64,000 nucleotides of DNA from RPQJ01 sp963712815 (GTDB taxonomy: Bacteria > Pseudomonadota > Gammaproteobacteria > Steroidobacterales > Steroidobacteraceae). The stretch lies in contig CAVQJL010000011.1 of the NCBI GenBank assembly GCA_963712815.1, forward strand, positions 1 through 64,000, given 5' to 3'. The notes beneath the pieces are model-generated. The model had not been told where the DNA came from and did not search any database. It saw only the letters and a list, made by a program, of their open reading frames with translations. The translations under genes and the position numbers were made by a program. This document shows, in pieces, positions 13,993 to 24,306 of the stretch (positions within the stretch are counted from its first letter, which is position 1; every line of letters starts with the position of its first letter).

Positions 13993-14829
13993 ATGGGCAA
14001 CGTGAAAGTCTTCGTATTGCTCGCCGGCATGGTGGCGCTGTTCGGCGTCGTCGGCGGCATGATCGGCGGGCAGAGCGGCATGCTGCTCGCGCTCGTGATC
14101 GCTGCGGTCATGAGCTTCGTGATGTATTTCAACTCTGGGAAAATGGCGCTCAAGGCCTACAAGGCCCAGGTGGTCACGCGCGAGCAGGCCCCGGAGCTCC
14201 ACGACCTCGTGGACCGGCTGCGCCAGCGGGCGGGGCTACCCATGCCCACCGTGGCGATCGCGCCGCACGCACAGCCGAACGCCTTCGCGACGGGCCGCAG
14301 CCCGGAGAATGCCGTCGTGTGCGTCACGCAGGGGCTGATGCAGCTGGTGGACCGCGACGAGCTCGCCGGCGTGATCGCGCACGAACTTGGCCACATCAAG
14401 AACCGCGACATGCTGCTGCAGACCGTGTCGGCAACGATGGCCGGCGCGATCACCAATCTCGCACGCTTCGGCATGTATGCGCCGCGCGAGCAGCGCGGCT
14501 CGCCGCTCGCCCCGATCGCGGCGCTGGCGGCGCCGTTCGCGGCGATGATCATCCAGTTCGCGATCAGCCGGACGCGCGAGTTCAAGGCGGATGCCGCGGG
14601 CGCCGAGATCAGCGGCCAGCCCCTGGCGCTCGCGAGTGCGCTCGGCAAGCTCCAGATGGCCGCGCAACGCATCCCCATGGGCGTCTCGCCGGCCATGGCG
14701 CCGCTCGCACAGGTGAACCCGCTCGCGGCCCACCGCGGCGGCCTCGCATCGCTGTTCTCGACCCACCCGCCGACCGCGGAGCGCGTGCAGCGGTTGCAGG
14801 AGATTGCGCGGGGGGATGCCACGCGCTGA
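13993..14829 (+). CDS. htpX: HtpX-family membrane zinc metalloprotease
   Basis: A 278-residue M48 peptidase. Two N-terminal membrane segments (residues 5-25 and 29-46) precede the cytoplasmic catalytic domain with HELGH at 130-134 and the third zinc ligand E196 in TREFKADAAG. FATGRSPENAVVCVTQGL is the family's edge strand. HtpX degrades misfolded inner-membrane proteins in envelope stress together with FtsH. AAGGAG at 13981-13986 places the start at 13993. It is divergent from the MazG-like gene. Confidence 0.92.
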   Translation: MGNVKVFVLLAGMVALFGVVGGMIGGQSGMLLALVIAAVMSFVMYFNSGKMALKAYKAQVVTREQAPELHDLVDRLRQRAGLPMPTVAIAPHAQPNAFATGRSPENAVVCVTQGLMQLVDRDELAGVIAHELGHIKNRDMLLQTVSATMAGAITNLARFGMYAPREQRGSPLAPIAALAAPFAAMIIQFAISRTREFKADAAGAEISGQPLALASALGKLQMAAQRIPMGVSPAMAPLAQVNPLAAHRGGLASLFSTHPPTAERVQRLQEIARGDATR

Positions 14830-14845
14830 AGGCGGCGGCGGTCGC

Positions 14846-14904
14846 ACCGGTCGATGCGACCGGTCGGCCGAGCGGCGGGGCGAACCTCAGGGTTCGCCCG
14901 CCGC
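14846..14904. terminator. Two tandem hairpins between htpX and the convergent gene
   Basis: First, ACCGGTCG/CGACCGGT (14846-14853 and 14857-14864) with a three-base loop. Second, GCGGC plus GGGCGAACC pair with GGTTCGCCC plus GCCGC (14872-14904) around a TCAG loop with one bulged G. Together they sit just after htpX and just before the opposing stop codon at 14907, so they probably stop transcription from both sides. Confidence 0.6.
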
Positions 14905-14906
14905 GC

Positions 14907-15311
14907 TCACGGAATCTGTATCTTCCCGCGCGGCGGCAGGCCGCCTTGGCCGGCGATTGCCGATGCGGTGCCGGCGTCCGGAATGACGAGCGAGGAGGCC
15001 TGCTGGCGGCGCATCTCCTGCAGCTCCCTCATCGTCTCCTCGAAGGCAACGCGGGCGCCGTCGGCGAAGCCCTCGCAGGCCTCGGCGAGGGTCTTTGCAT
15101 CGATCTCGAAAGACAGCGGCAGCGCGCCGGCGGGGGTCATGACCTGCGCCTGTCCGACGTAGGAGGTCGCGCGCGCCGGGTCCGGCGTGCCGTCCGCCTT
15201 CACGGGCGTGAGGACGCGGATCGTGCCCACCTTGCGGTCCGAGTACATGTCCTCGCGGTACAGGTCGTTGACGTCCATCTTCGGGTCAAGGGCGTTCGTC
15301 GGGCCGGCCAT
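14907..15311 (-). CDS. Cytoplasmic protein of unknown function
   Basis: 134 residues starting MAGPTNALDPKMDVNDLYRE. The central part (KVGTIRVLTPVKADGTPDPA, YVGQAQVMTPAGALPLSFEI) looks like a beta-rich domain followed by a helix (DAKTLAEACEGFADGARVAF). No membrane segment or signal peptide is present and I do not recognise the family. The ATG at 15311 is chosen because upstream sequence has no coding character. Confidence 0.6.
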   Translation of the reverse strand: MAGPTNALDPKMDVNDLYREDMYSDRKVGTIRVLTPVKADGTPDPARATSYVGQAQVMTPAGALPLSFEIDAKTLAEACEGFADGARVAFEETMRELQEMRRQQASSLVIPDAGTASAIAGQGGLPPRGKIQIP

Positions 15312-15394
15312 GGGCACACCTCGGGGTCGGTCGGTCGTGAAATCAGGGCGACACGGTACCGGAGCGGCGCGGCCGCGACAACGCGGCGGGCCCC

Positions 15395-15607
15395 TCAGAA
15401 GCTGGCGTCGGGCCCGTCCTCGCTGCGCGGCGGCTCGAGCGCGCGCTCGCGCGGCCACGGCGTGAGGGCGACGTAGTACAGCACGATCAGGTTCACCAGC
15501 GGCACGGAGGCCATGATCGCGAGCCACGGCGGGAAGCCCATCCGGCCGAGGATCTTCCAGAAGGCGACGAGCTGCAGCAGCGAGAGGATTGCAATCCAGC
15601 GGATCAC
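15395..15607 (-). CDS. Small two-helix membrane protein
   Basis: 70 residues with two membrane helices (residues 4-20 and 28-48) and a short charged C-terminal tail. A GTG start at 15607 is supported by AGGAG seven bases upstream. The pattern resembles small DUF-type membrane proteins of proteobacteria, but no function can be given. It is divergent from hutU. Confidence 0.6.
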   Translation of the reverse strand: MIRWIAILSLLQLVAFWKILGRMGFPPWLAIMASVPLVNLIVLYYVALTPWPRERALEPPRSEDGPDASF

Positions 15608-15664
15608 GGGCGTCTCCTGGGGCGGGGCGGCCCCGACGGGCGCCCCGATGATATAACGCGCGAC

Positions 15665-17332
<1,668 letters not shown>

Positions 17333-17351
17333 CGTGGGTTCGTGGCGCTTC

Positions 17352-17466
17352 GGTCGACCGGTTCCGGGTTCGTCCGGAAGACACGCCGTGAACCCGTCCC
17401 TGGGGGCTCGCGCGCGACGTCCATGTCGCGCGACGGTCTTCCGGACGAACCCGGAACCGGTCGACC
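17352..17466. repeat. 31-bp perfect inverted repeat with nested palindrome
   Basis: Positions 17352-17382 and 17436-17466 are exact reverse complements (31 bp; outer end GGTCGACCGGTTCCGGGTTC). The 53-base spacer contains a second, nested inverted repeat CGCGCGAC...GTCGCGCG. The element fills most of the space between hutU and hutI. It could be a stable hairpin that tunes expression of hutI relative to hutU, or a member of a dispersed palindromic (REP/BIME-like) repeat family; a single copy cannot decide. Confidence 0.8.
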
Positions 17467-17482
17467 TCGGACACGGCGCGGC

Positions 17483-18691
17483 ATGCTGACGCTGTGGAGG
17501 CATGCACGGATTGCCACTTGCGACGAGCAGGCGCGGGTGTTCGATCGGGGGGCGCTCGTCACGCGCGACACGACGATCGAGTGGGTGGGCTCCGAAGGCG
17601 ATGTGCCGGCGAGCCTGCGCCCGGACCGCACGATCGAGCTCGCCGGCCGCTGGGTGACGCCGGGACTCGTCGATTGCCACACACACCTCGTGTTCGCGGG
17701 ACAGCGTGCGGCCGAGTTCGCGCGTCGCACCGCGGGGACGAGCTACGCGGACATTGCACGCGAGGGCGGCGGCATCCTGAGCACCGTCCGGGCCACGCGC
17801 GCGGCGAGCGAAGAGGAACTACTGGCGCAGAGCAGGCCGCGGCTGCGCTCGCTGCTTGCCGAGGGCGTCACGACGGTCGAGATCAAGTCGGGCTACGGGC
17901 TCGAGTACGGGACCGAGGCGCGCATGCTGCGCGTGGCGCGGCGGCTCGAGGCGGAGGAGCCCGTGACCGTTTCGACGAGCCTGCTCGCGGCGCACGCGCT
18001 GCCGCCGGAGTTCACCGGGCGGGCGGACGATTACATCGACACGATCTGCGGCGACTGGCTGCCGCGGCTCGCCGGTCACGCCGACGCGGTGGACGCCTAT
18101 TGCGAGGACATCGCCTTCTCCGCCACGCAGTGCGACCGACTGTTCACCGCGGCACGTACGCTCGGGCTGCCGGTGCGCCTGCACACCGAGCAGCTCTCGA
18201 ACGTCGGCGGCAGCCCGATGGCCGCACGTCACGCGGCGCTGTCCTGCGATCACCTCGAGTACGCCACCGAGGACGACGCCATTGCACTGGCGCGCGCGGG
18301 CACCGTGGCCGTGATGCTGCCGATCGCGTACTACGCGCTGGCCGAAACGCAACGCCCGCCCCTCGAGGCGCTGCGCCGCCACGGCGTGCCGCTCGCGGTC
18401 GCCTCGGACTGCAACCCGGGCTCGGCGCCGGGCGCCTCGCTGCTGCTGGCGATGAACATGGCGCGGCGACTGTTCGGCATGACGAGCGAGGAGGTGCTGC
18501 TCGGCGTCACCCGGCACGCGGCGCGGGCGCTCGGGCTCGCCGCCGGGCGCGGCTCGCTCGCGCCCGGCCTCGCCGCCGACTTCACCGCCTGGTCCGTCGA
18601 CTCGCTCGACGAGCTCGGCTACTGGGTCGGCTTCAACCCATGCAGCCTGGTCGCGAAGGACGGCGCCATCGTGCTCGAGCGTGACGCTTGA
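17483..18691 (+). CDS. hutI: Imidazolonepropionase
   Basis: A 402-residue amidohydrolase that opens imidazolone propionate to N-formimino-glutamate, the third step of histidine breakdown. The metal site is seen in VDCHTHLVFAGQRAAEFARR, with the later zinc ligand His in LLAAHALPPEF, the HTEQLSNVGGS segment and ASDCNPGSAPGASLLLAMNM containing the catalytic Asp. ATG at 17483 gives the normal family start (MLTLWRHARIAT); a longer frame from 17342 would run through the inverted repeat and is rejected. Confidence 0.93.
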   Translation: MLTLWRHARIATCDEQARVFDRGALVTRDTTIEWVGSEGDVPASLRPDRTIELAGRWVTPGLVDCHTHLVFAGQRAAEFARRTAGTSYADIAREGGGILSTVRATRAASEEELLAQSRPRLRSLLAEGVTTVEIKSGYGLEYGTEARMLRVARRLEAEEPVTVSTSLLAAHALPPEFTGRADDYIDTICGDWLPRLAGHADAVDAYCEDIAFSATQCDRLFTAARTLGLPVRLHTEQLSNVGGSPMAARHAALSCDHLEYATEDDAIALARAGTVAVMLPIAYYALAETQRPPLEALRRHGVPLAVASDCNPGSAPGASLLLAMNMARRLFGMTSEEVLLGVTRHAARALGLAAGRGSLAPGLAADFTAWSVDSLDELGYWVGFNPCSLVAKDGAIVLERDA

Positions 18692-18701
18692 GGAGACCCG
18701 C

Positions 18702-19706
18702 ATGACCCGGCACCGAGAGATGGACCGCGAACTTTGGACCGGCCGCGTGGACGCGGAGGACGGCGAGCGCGGCCGTCGCTGGCACCAGTTGGTGCAGCCG
18801 GTCGCCGCCGAACCGTCGGGCACCGCGGCCACGACAGACCCGGCAGGCGTGGCGCTCCTCGGCCTGGCGAGCGACGCCGGCGTGAGTCGCAACCGCGGCC
18901 GGACAGGCGCTGCCGAGGGCCCCGTCGCGCTGCGGCGCATGCTCGCCAACTTCGCCTGGCACGGCGGGACCGCCGCTCGCCTGTACGACGCGGGCGACGT
19001 CGTCTGCGAGGGTGATGCGCTCGAGGAGGCGCAGGCTGCCTACGGCGAGCGCCTCGCGGCGCTGCTGCGCGCGGGACACTTCCCCGTCGGGCTCGGCGGG
19101 GGCCACGAAATCGCCTGGGCGGCCTACCAGGGAATCGCGCGGGCGCTCGCGGGCGATCCCCGCCTCGAGCGGCTCGGCATCGTCAACTTCGACGCGCACC
19201 TCGACCTGCGCGTGCCGCCGACGCCGGGCCACGGCACGTCCGGAACGCCGTTCCTGCAGATCGCCGAGGCGCGCCAGGCCGCGGGCATGGACTTCCGCTA
19301 CCTGTGCTTAGGCGCAAGCGAGGCGACCAACACGCCGGCGCTTTTTGACCGCGCGGCGCGGCTCGGCGCCGGGTTCGTGCTCGACGTGGACGCGGCGGGC
19401 CCCGCCGCCGAGGCGGCGCTGCTGCCCTTCATCGCGGACTCCACGGCCGTGTACCTGACCTTCTGCCTCGACGTGCTGCCGCCGGCCGTCGCGCCCGGCG
19501 TGAGCGCCCCGTCGGGGCTCGGCGTGGCACTGCACCGCGCGGTGGCGCTGCTGCGCAGCGCGCTCGCCGCCTGCGGTCACGGGCGTCCCGGCAGCAGGCT
19601 GCTGCTCGCCGACGTCGCGGAACTGAACCCGCGCCACGACCCGGACGGCCGCACGGCGCGCACGGCGGCGCGCCTCGCCTACGAGCTGGCGGCCTTCGGC
19701 CGCTGA
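18702..19706 (+). CDS. hutG: Formimidoylglutamase (arginase family)
   Basis: A 334-residue ureohydrolase-fold protein, placed ten bases after hutI with a GAGGAG ribosome site, so it completes hutU-hutI-hutG and should split N-formimino-glutamate into glutamate and formamide. Manganese-ligand motifs are present: GGGHEIAW, NFDAHLDLR, and YLTFCLDVLPPAVAPGVSAP. In the last motif the first Asp of the usual DxD is Cys; I cannot tell from sequence alone whether this is normal for this HutG subgroup. ATG at 18702 is preferred to 18681, which would overlap hutI. Confidence 0.85.
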   Translation: MTRHREMDRELWTGRVDAEDGERGRRWHQLVQPVAAEPSGTAATTDPAGVALLGLASDAGVSRNRGRTGAAEGPVALRRMLANFAWHGGTAARLYDAGDVVCEGDALEEAQAAYGERLAALLRAGHFPVGLGGGHEIAWAAYQGIARALAGDPRLERLGIVNFDAHLDLRVPPTPGHGTSGTPFLQIAEARQAAGMDFRYLCLGASEATNTPALFDRAARLGAGFVLDVDAAGPAAEAALLPFIADSTAVYLTFCLDVLPPAVAPGVSAPSGLGVALHRAVALLRSALAACGHGRPGSRLLLADVAELNPRHDPDGRTARTAARLAYELAAFGR

Positions 19707-19786
19707 CGATCGCCGCTGCGGCTGCGATTCGATCCGCTGGCATACTGCGCGATTCGACGGCGATCCCGCCGCGACAGGCACTCCCG

Positions 19787-21433
19787 ATGCACATCGAAAC
19801 GCGCAAGCTTCCCCTGCTCCTGGCGCTCGCCGTGCTGCTCGCAGCGGCCGGCTGCAGCCGCAAGGCGCCGCCGCCCGCGCCGGCTCAGCCGGAGGCCGCC
19901 CCGGCCGCGGCAACCGTGGAATCCAGCATCCACCTGCCGCCGGGCATCGACTGGTTCCCCGGCGACGTGGACGCCGCCTTCGCAACCGCGAAGTCCGCCG
20001 GCAAGCCGATCTTCCTGTACTGGGGTGCCGAGTGGTGCCCGCCCTGCGCCCAGATCAAGTCCACCATCTTCAACACGCGCGAGTTCCAGGAACGCAGCCG
20101 GCTGTTCGTGCCGGTGTATCTCGACGGCGACACGCCGAGCGCACAGCGCCACGGCGAGCGCTTCGGCGTGATGGGCTACCCGACCATGATCCTGTTCCGC
20201 GCTGACGGCACGGAAATCACGCGGCTGCCGGGCGGCGTGGACGTGGCGCGCTACGCGACCGTCCTCGACACGGCGCTCGCGGACGGGCGGCCGGTGGCCG
20301 AGATCCTGCAGGCGGCACTCGGCGACGGCGAGGTGACGCCGAACGACTGGCGGCTGCTCGCCTACTACTCCTGGGGTACGGACTACGGGCGCATCCTGCC
20401 GCCCGACCGGCGCACGGCGAGCTTTCGCCGGCTGGCCGAGCGCTGCCCGAAGGAGCTGCTGCCGGAGTGCGCACGATTCTACTTCGAGTACCTTGGAGCC
20501 GCCGCGCAGGAGGCCGGCGAGGGACGCACGCCGCTCGACGCTGCGGCGATCGAGGCGGAGGTCGCGCGGTTGGCGCGGTTGCTCGGTTCGGCCGAGGTCG
20601 CGCAGGCCAACGTGGACAGCCTGCTCTACGGTGCCACCGACGTGGTCGGACTGCTCTCCGCGGCCGGCTCGCCCGAGCGCGAGCAGTTGCTCTTGGCGTG
20701 GCGCGCCGCACTCGACGGGCTGGCACGCGGCGGCGAGGGCTTCGCGCTCTCGGGCCCCGAGCAGCTCAACCTCGTCCGCGCCCGCATGATCCTGCAGCGC
20801 CTCGAGGCCCCGGATGCGCCGTTGCCCGAGTCCCTGCTCACGGAGGCCCGCGAGGCAGTGGCACGGGTGGACGCAGCGACCACCGAGCCCTACGCACGGC
20901 ACGCGGCGATCTACGCCGCCGCCGGGCTCTACTGGGAGGCGGGCCTCGCGGAGGACGCGAACCGCATGCTCACCGCCGAGCTCGAGAAGTCGAAGTCGCC
21001 CTACTACTTCATGCTGGACCTCGCGCGGCTCGCCAAGCAGGCCGGCCGCAAGGACGAGGCCGTTGCCTGGCTCGAGCGCGCCTACGCCGGCGCGCAGGGT
21101 CCCGCGACGCGCTTCCAGTGGGGCTACAACTACCTCGTGGGCCTGCTCGAGATGACGCCGGAGGACACGGCCCGCATCGAGCGCGTGGGCCTCGAGGTGC
21201 TCGGCGAGCTCGGCGAATCGCCGGACGCGTTCTACCAGCGCACGCAGATGCGCCTCGCGCAGCTCGGCTCGAAGCTGCTCGAGTGGGGAACGGGCGCGGA
21301 GTCCGCCGCCGTGGTCGAGCGCCTGCGCGCGCGCACGGGCACGATCTGTGCGGGCCTGCCGGCCGGCGACCCGGGCCGCGCCAACTGCGAGGCGTTCCTC
21401 AGGCCCGCTGCGCCAGCCACCGTCGGCGCGTGA
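19787..21433 (+). CDS. Thioredoxin-fold lipoprotein with long helical C-terminus
   Basis: 548 residues. A lipoprotein signal (LLAAAGC, acylated C23) and a Pro/Ala-rich linker lead to a thioredoxin domain with WCPPC (C84 and C87) and the cis-Pro loop GVMGYPTMILF. This is similar to DsbD-gamma/DUF255-like redox domains. About 350 further residues are helical and look like tetratricopeptide-type repeats (LAEDANRMLTAELEKSKSPY, RKDEAVAWLERAYAGAQGPA). The protein probably reduces or isomerises disulfides in the periplasm while attached to a membrane. Substrate unknown. Confidence 0.75.
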   Translation: MHIETRKLPLLLALAVLLAAAGCSRKAPPPAPAQPEAAPAAATVESSIHLPPGIDWFPGDVDAAFATAKSAGKPIFLYWGAEWCPPCAQIKSTIFNTREFQERSRLFVPVYLDGDTPSAQRHGERFGVMGYPTMILFRADGTEITRLPGGVDVARYATVLDTALADGRPVAEILQAALGDGEVTPNDWRLLAYYSWGTDYGRILPPDRRTASFRRLAERCPKELLPECARFYFEYLGAAAQEAGEGRTPLDAAAIEAEVARLARLLGSAEVAQANVDSLLYGATDVVGLLSAAGSPEREQLLLAWRAALDGLARGGEGFALSGPEQLNLVRARMILQRLEAPDAPLPESLLTEAREAVARVDAATTEPYARHAAIYAAAGLYWEAGLAEDANRMLTAELEKSKSPYYFMLDLARLAKQAGRKDEAVAWLERAYAGAQGPATRFQWGYNYLVGLLEMTPEDTARIERVGLEVLGELGESPDAFYQRTQMRLAQLGSKLLEWGTGAESAAVVERLRARTGTICAGLPAGDPGRANCEAFLRPAAPATVGA

Positions 21434-21962
21434 TCGAGTACTTCACGGCGGCGCGCTCGGCCTCCGGGCGCCCGGCCAGCACGTCCTCCGGATAGACGAA
21501 GTCGCACTCGAACGCGAGCCCGCATTTCTCCATCACGCGCCGCGAACCTGCGTTCGCTGCGAGCGTGCGTGCCGAGATCTTCTCCGCGCCCGCTCGCTCG
21601 AAGCCGTAGGTGACGAGCGCCCGGCCGCCCTCGGTCGCGAGGCCCTGCCCCCACGCATCGCGCCGCAACCGGTAGCCGAGTTCCTGCTCGTCGGCGTCGA
21701 AGCGGTCCGGCCGCAGGTGGAACCAGCCGACGACATCGCCCCCCGCGCGGCGCTCGGCCGCCCAGTAGCCGAGCAACGGCAGGGTCTGCTGGAAGGCGAG
21801 CCAGCGCGGAATGATCTCCCGCTCGTAGCGCTCGCGCGGCGTGGGCTCACCGAAGGTGATGTAGCGCATCACCTCGGGATCGGAGTCGAGCTCGACCAGC
21901 CGGTCGACGTCGTCCGGCACGAAGCGCCGGAACCTCAGCCGTTCCGTCTCCAGTAGAATCAC
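21399..21962 (-). CDS. GNAT-family N-acetyltransferase
   Basis: A 187-residue acetyltransferase of the RimJ/RimL type: N-terminal LLETERLRFRRFVPDDVDRL, an ELGYRLRRDAWGQGLATEGG motif A with the Q/RxxGxG/A-like acetyl-CoA loop, and ANAGSRRVMEKCGL (motif B). Substrate unknown. The start is taken as GTG at 21962. The 3' end overlaps the convergent lipoprotein gene by 35 bases. Confidence 0.8.
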   Translation of the reverse strand: MILLETERLRFRRFVPDDVDRLVELDSDPEVMRYITFGEPTPRERYEREIIPRWLAFQQTLPLLGYWAAERRAGGDVVGWFHLRPDRFDADEQELGYRLRRDAWGQGLATEGGRALVTYGFERAGAEKISARTLAANAGSRRVMEKCGLAFECDFVYPEDVLAGRPEAERAAVKYSITRRRWLAQRA

Positions 21963-22011
21963 GCCTGTCCTCCCCGCGTTCCGCGGCCGCGCCGCGCCTC
22001 CTGCCCTTGAG

Positions 22012-23065
22012 ATGACCCAGACTCCGCTACGACTTCCGAAGCGACAACGTCGGCGGCGCCGCCCCCGAAATCCTCGAGGCACTGGTCGCGGCCAGCGCGG
22101 GCACGGCCGCCCCCTACGGCGACGACGACTATACCCGCGGCATGAACGCGCGTTTCGCGTCGCTGTTCGAGCGCCCGGTGCAGGTGTTCCCGCTGTGCTC
22201 GGGGACGGGCTCGAACTCGATCGCGCTCGCCGCACTCGCCAATCCCTACGGCGCGATCTACTGCCACGAGACGGCGCACATCAACGTCTACGAGTGCGGT
22301 GCGCCCGAGTTCTTCACCGGCGCCAAGCTCGTGGGCCTGCCGGGCCGCGATTTCAAGCTCGAGCCCGCGGCACTCGAGGAGGCACTCGCGCTCGCCGGGC
22401 GCGGCAACCCGACCCGCGTGCAGCCCTTCGCACTCAACCTCACGCAGCCCACCGACTTCGGCACGCTCTACGCGCCCGCGGAGGTGGCGGCACTCTGCGA
22501 GGTGGCGCACCGCCACGGCCTGCGGGTGCACATGGACGGCGCGCGCTTCGCCAACGCGGTCGCGGCGCTCGGCTGCTCGCCCGCCGATCTCACCTGGCGC
22601 GCGGGCGTGGACCTGCTCTCGCTCGGCGCCACCAAGAACGGCGCGATCAACGCCGAGGCGATCGTGGCATTCGACCCGGCGCTGGCGCGGGAGATCCCGT
22701 TCCTGATGAAGCGTGGCGGACAGGTGCTGTCGAAAGCGCGCTTCGTGTCGGCGCAGCTCGAGCGCTACGTGGCCGACGACCGCTGGCTCGAGCGTGCGGC
22801 GGCTGCGAACGCCCATGCCGCCACGCTCGCCCGCGCGCTCACCGCGCTGCCCGGCGTGTCGCTGGTCGCGCCGGTCGAGATCAACATGCTGTTCCTGCGC
22901 CTGCCCGCGTCTGCCGTCGCCGCGCTCGATCGCGGGCCGTTCGATTTCTACAAGCTCGGGCGCGACCTGCGCTTCGTCTGCCGCCACGACCAGGAGCCGG
23001 CCGGCATCGCGGCGCTGCTCGACTGCGTGCGCGGCGCCCTCGCCCGTGGCGAGGCCACGGGCTGA
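22012..23065 (+). CDS. ltaE: Low-specificity L-threonine aldolase, probable frameshift at the start
   Basis: PLP-dependent fold-type I lyase (threonine to glycine and acetaldehyde). An uninterrupted 307-residue frame runs from 22142, and includes SLGATKNGAINAEAIV with the PLP lysine. The conserved N-terminus (YDFRSDNVGGAAPEILEALV, then YGDDDYTRG) lies upstream in the same frame, but without a start codon: a TGA at 22013-22015 precedes it. Removing one base near 22021 would join it to the ATG at 22012. I therefore take 22012 as the start with a one-base frameshift, possibly an assembly error. The stop codon lies one base before the next gene. Confidence 0.8.
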
Positions 23066-23066
23066 G

Positions 23067-23897
23067 ATGCACCTGGCCCGTCCCGTCCTCGCGCTCGTAC
23101 TCCTGGCGATGGCGGCCGTCGCCGTGGCGCGCGAGCTGCAACTCATCGAGCTGCGCTATCGGCTGGCGGCGGAGATCCTGCCCGTCGTGCAGCCGCTGCT
23201 CGAGCCGGGCGGCGTGCTGACCGGGTCGGACGACGTGCTGTTCGTGAACACGAGCCCGGCCAACTTCGAGCAGATCCGCCAGGCCGTGGCGATGCTCGAC
23301 CGCCGGCCGAGGCAGCTCATGATCACCGTGGGCCAGGGCACGGTGACGCACGACGAGCGGACCGATCTGCGCGGCACGGCGACCGTCGGCGGCGGCGACG
23401 TACAGGCGGGCGTGAATGCTCCGCCCGGCGACGCGTCCGGCATCGCCGTCGCGGTGCGCAGCCGGTCGCAGAACGCGGACCTGCAGAACACCTCCAGCGT
23501 CCGCACGCTCGAGGGCATGGAGACCTACGTCGCCATCGGCCAGCTCGTGCCGCTCACGAGCACGCAGCTCGTGCCCGGGCCGCGACGGACGCTCGAGCAA
23601 ACGTCCACCGAGTATCGCGACGTGAGCACCGGTTTCTTTGCCACCGTGCGCCTGCGCGGCGCGACGGTTACCCTCGAGGTCTCGCCGCGACAACAGCGAC
23701 TGCGCGGGCCGATGCCGGCGCCCGTGATCGAGACCGCCGGCCTCGTCTCGACGGTCAGCGGCCCGCTCGGCGAGTGGATCCCGCTCGGCGCGGTGCAGGA
23801 AGCGGGCAGCGGGAACACGACCGGTCTGCTGGTCTGGGGCCGGCGCACCGCCGATTCCCGGTACTCGGCATGGGTCAAGGTGGACGAGGTTCCGTAG
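23067..23897 (+). CDS. Exported secretin-N/NolW-like protein
   Basis: A 276-residue protein with signal peptide (LALVLLAMAAVAVA) and an early ELQLIELRYRLAAEILPVVQ ... LFVNTSPANFEQIRQAVAML stretch, the N-domain (NolW-like) found in secretins of type II/III/IV systems. The secretin pore domain is missing; the rest is beta-rich (ATVTLEVSPRQQRLRGPMPA). It may bind a periplasmic partner as such N domains do. It begins one base after the aldolase stop and ends six bases before the ubiquitin-like operon, so the genes may be co-transcribed. Confidence 0.65.
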   Translation: MHLARPVLALVLLAMAAVAVARELQLIELRYRLAAEILPVVQPLLEPGGVLTGSDDVLFVNTSPANFEQIRQAVAMLDRRPRQLMITVGQGTVTHDERTDLRGTATVGGGDVQAGVNAPPGDASGIAVAVRSRSQNADLQNTSSVRTLEGMETYVAIGQLVPLTSTQLVPGPRRTLEQTSTEYRDVSTGFFATVRLRGATVTLEVSPRQQRLRGPMPAPVIETAGLVSTVSGPLGEWIPLGAVQEAGSGNTTGLLVWGRRTADSRYSAWVKVDEVP

Positions 23898-23903
23898 AAA
23901 ACG

Positions 23904-24269
23904 ATGGCGCGACTTCTGCCTCTGCTGATTTTCCTGCTGGCCGGGGTGGTGCTGTTCATGGCGCGGCAGGTCACCTCGTCGAGGCCGCGCGACGGACGCA
24001 CCTTCCGGCCCCGGGCGCGAGGGCGCGGGCGCGGACGCGCCCGGCCGGCCGACGACGGGCTCGCCGCGGTGCGCCGCGACGAGCTCTCCGGCCTGCGCGA
24101 CGCCTACTCCGGCGAGCCGCTGGATGCGGCGCGGCCGCTGGTGAGGTGCTCAGGCTGCCGTGCGCTGTATCATGCCGACAGCGCCGGCGTGCTCGCCCGC
24201 GACAACGGCGGCCGCTGCGCCGCCTGCGGCAGCACGGACTTCGCGGCCGTGAAGATCCTCCATGACTGA
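23904..24269 (+). CDS. Membrane-anchored treble-clef/RING-like zinc protein, candidate E3-like component
   Basis: 121 residues. One N-terminal membrane helix (about 4-20), a very basic linker (GRGRGRARP), then a metal-binding domain with C82xxC85, Y89-H90 and C105xxC108 (VRCSGCRALYHADS, NGGRCAACGS). The spacing and the LYHAD element resemble bacterial RING/treble-clef domains that occur next to ubiquitin-like genes, although the usual Cys after the His is Ser93. Its position directly before E1, Ubl, E2 and JAB genes suggests an E3-like or scaffolding role at the membrane. This is inference; a plain zinc ribbon is the alternative. Confidence 0.6.
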   Translation: MARLLPLLIFLLAGVVLFMARQVTSSRPRDGRTFRPRARGRGRGRARPADDGLAAVRRDELSGLRDAYSGEPLDAARPLVRCSGCRALYHADSAGVLARDNGGRCAACGSTDFAAVKILHD

Positions 24270-24306
24270 TCGGGGCTCCACCACGACTCATCGAGGACGC
24301 AGCGAC

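Noticed and set aside
18702..19706. Cys in place of the first Asp of the HutG DxD motif as a sign of inactivation
   Set aside because: The rest of the arginase-family metal site is kept and the substitution may be normal in this subgroup; cannot be judged without alignment.
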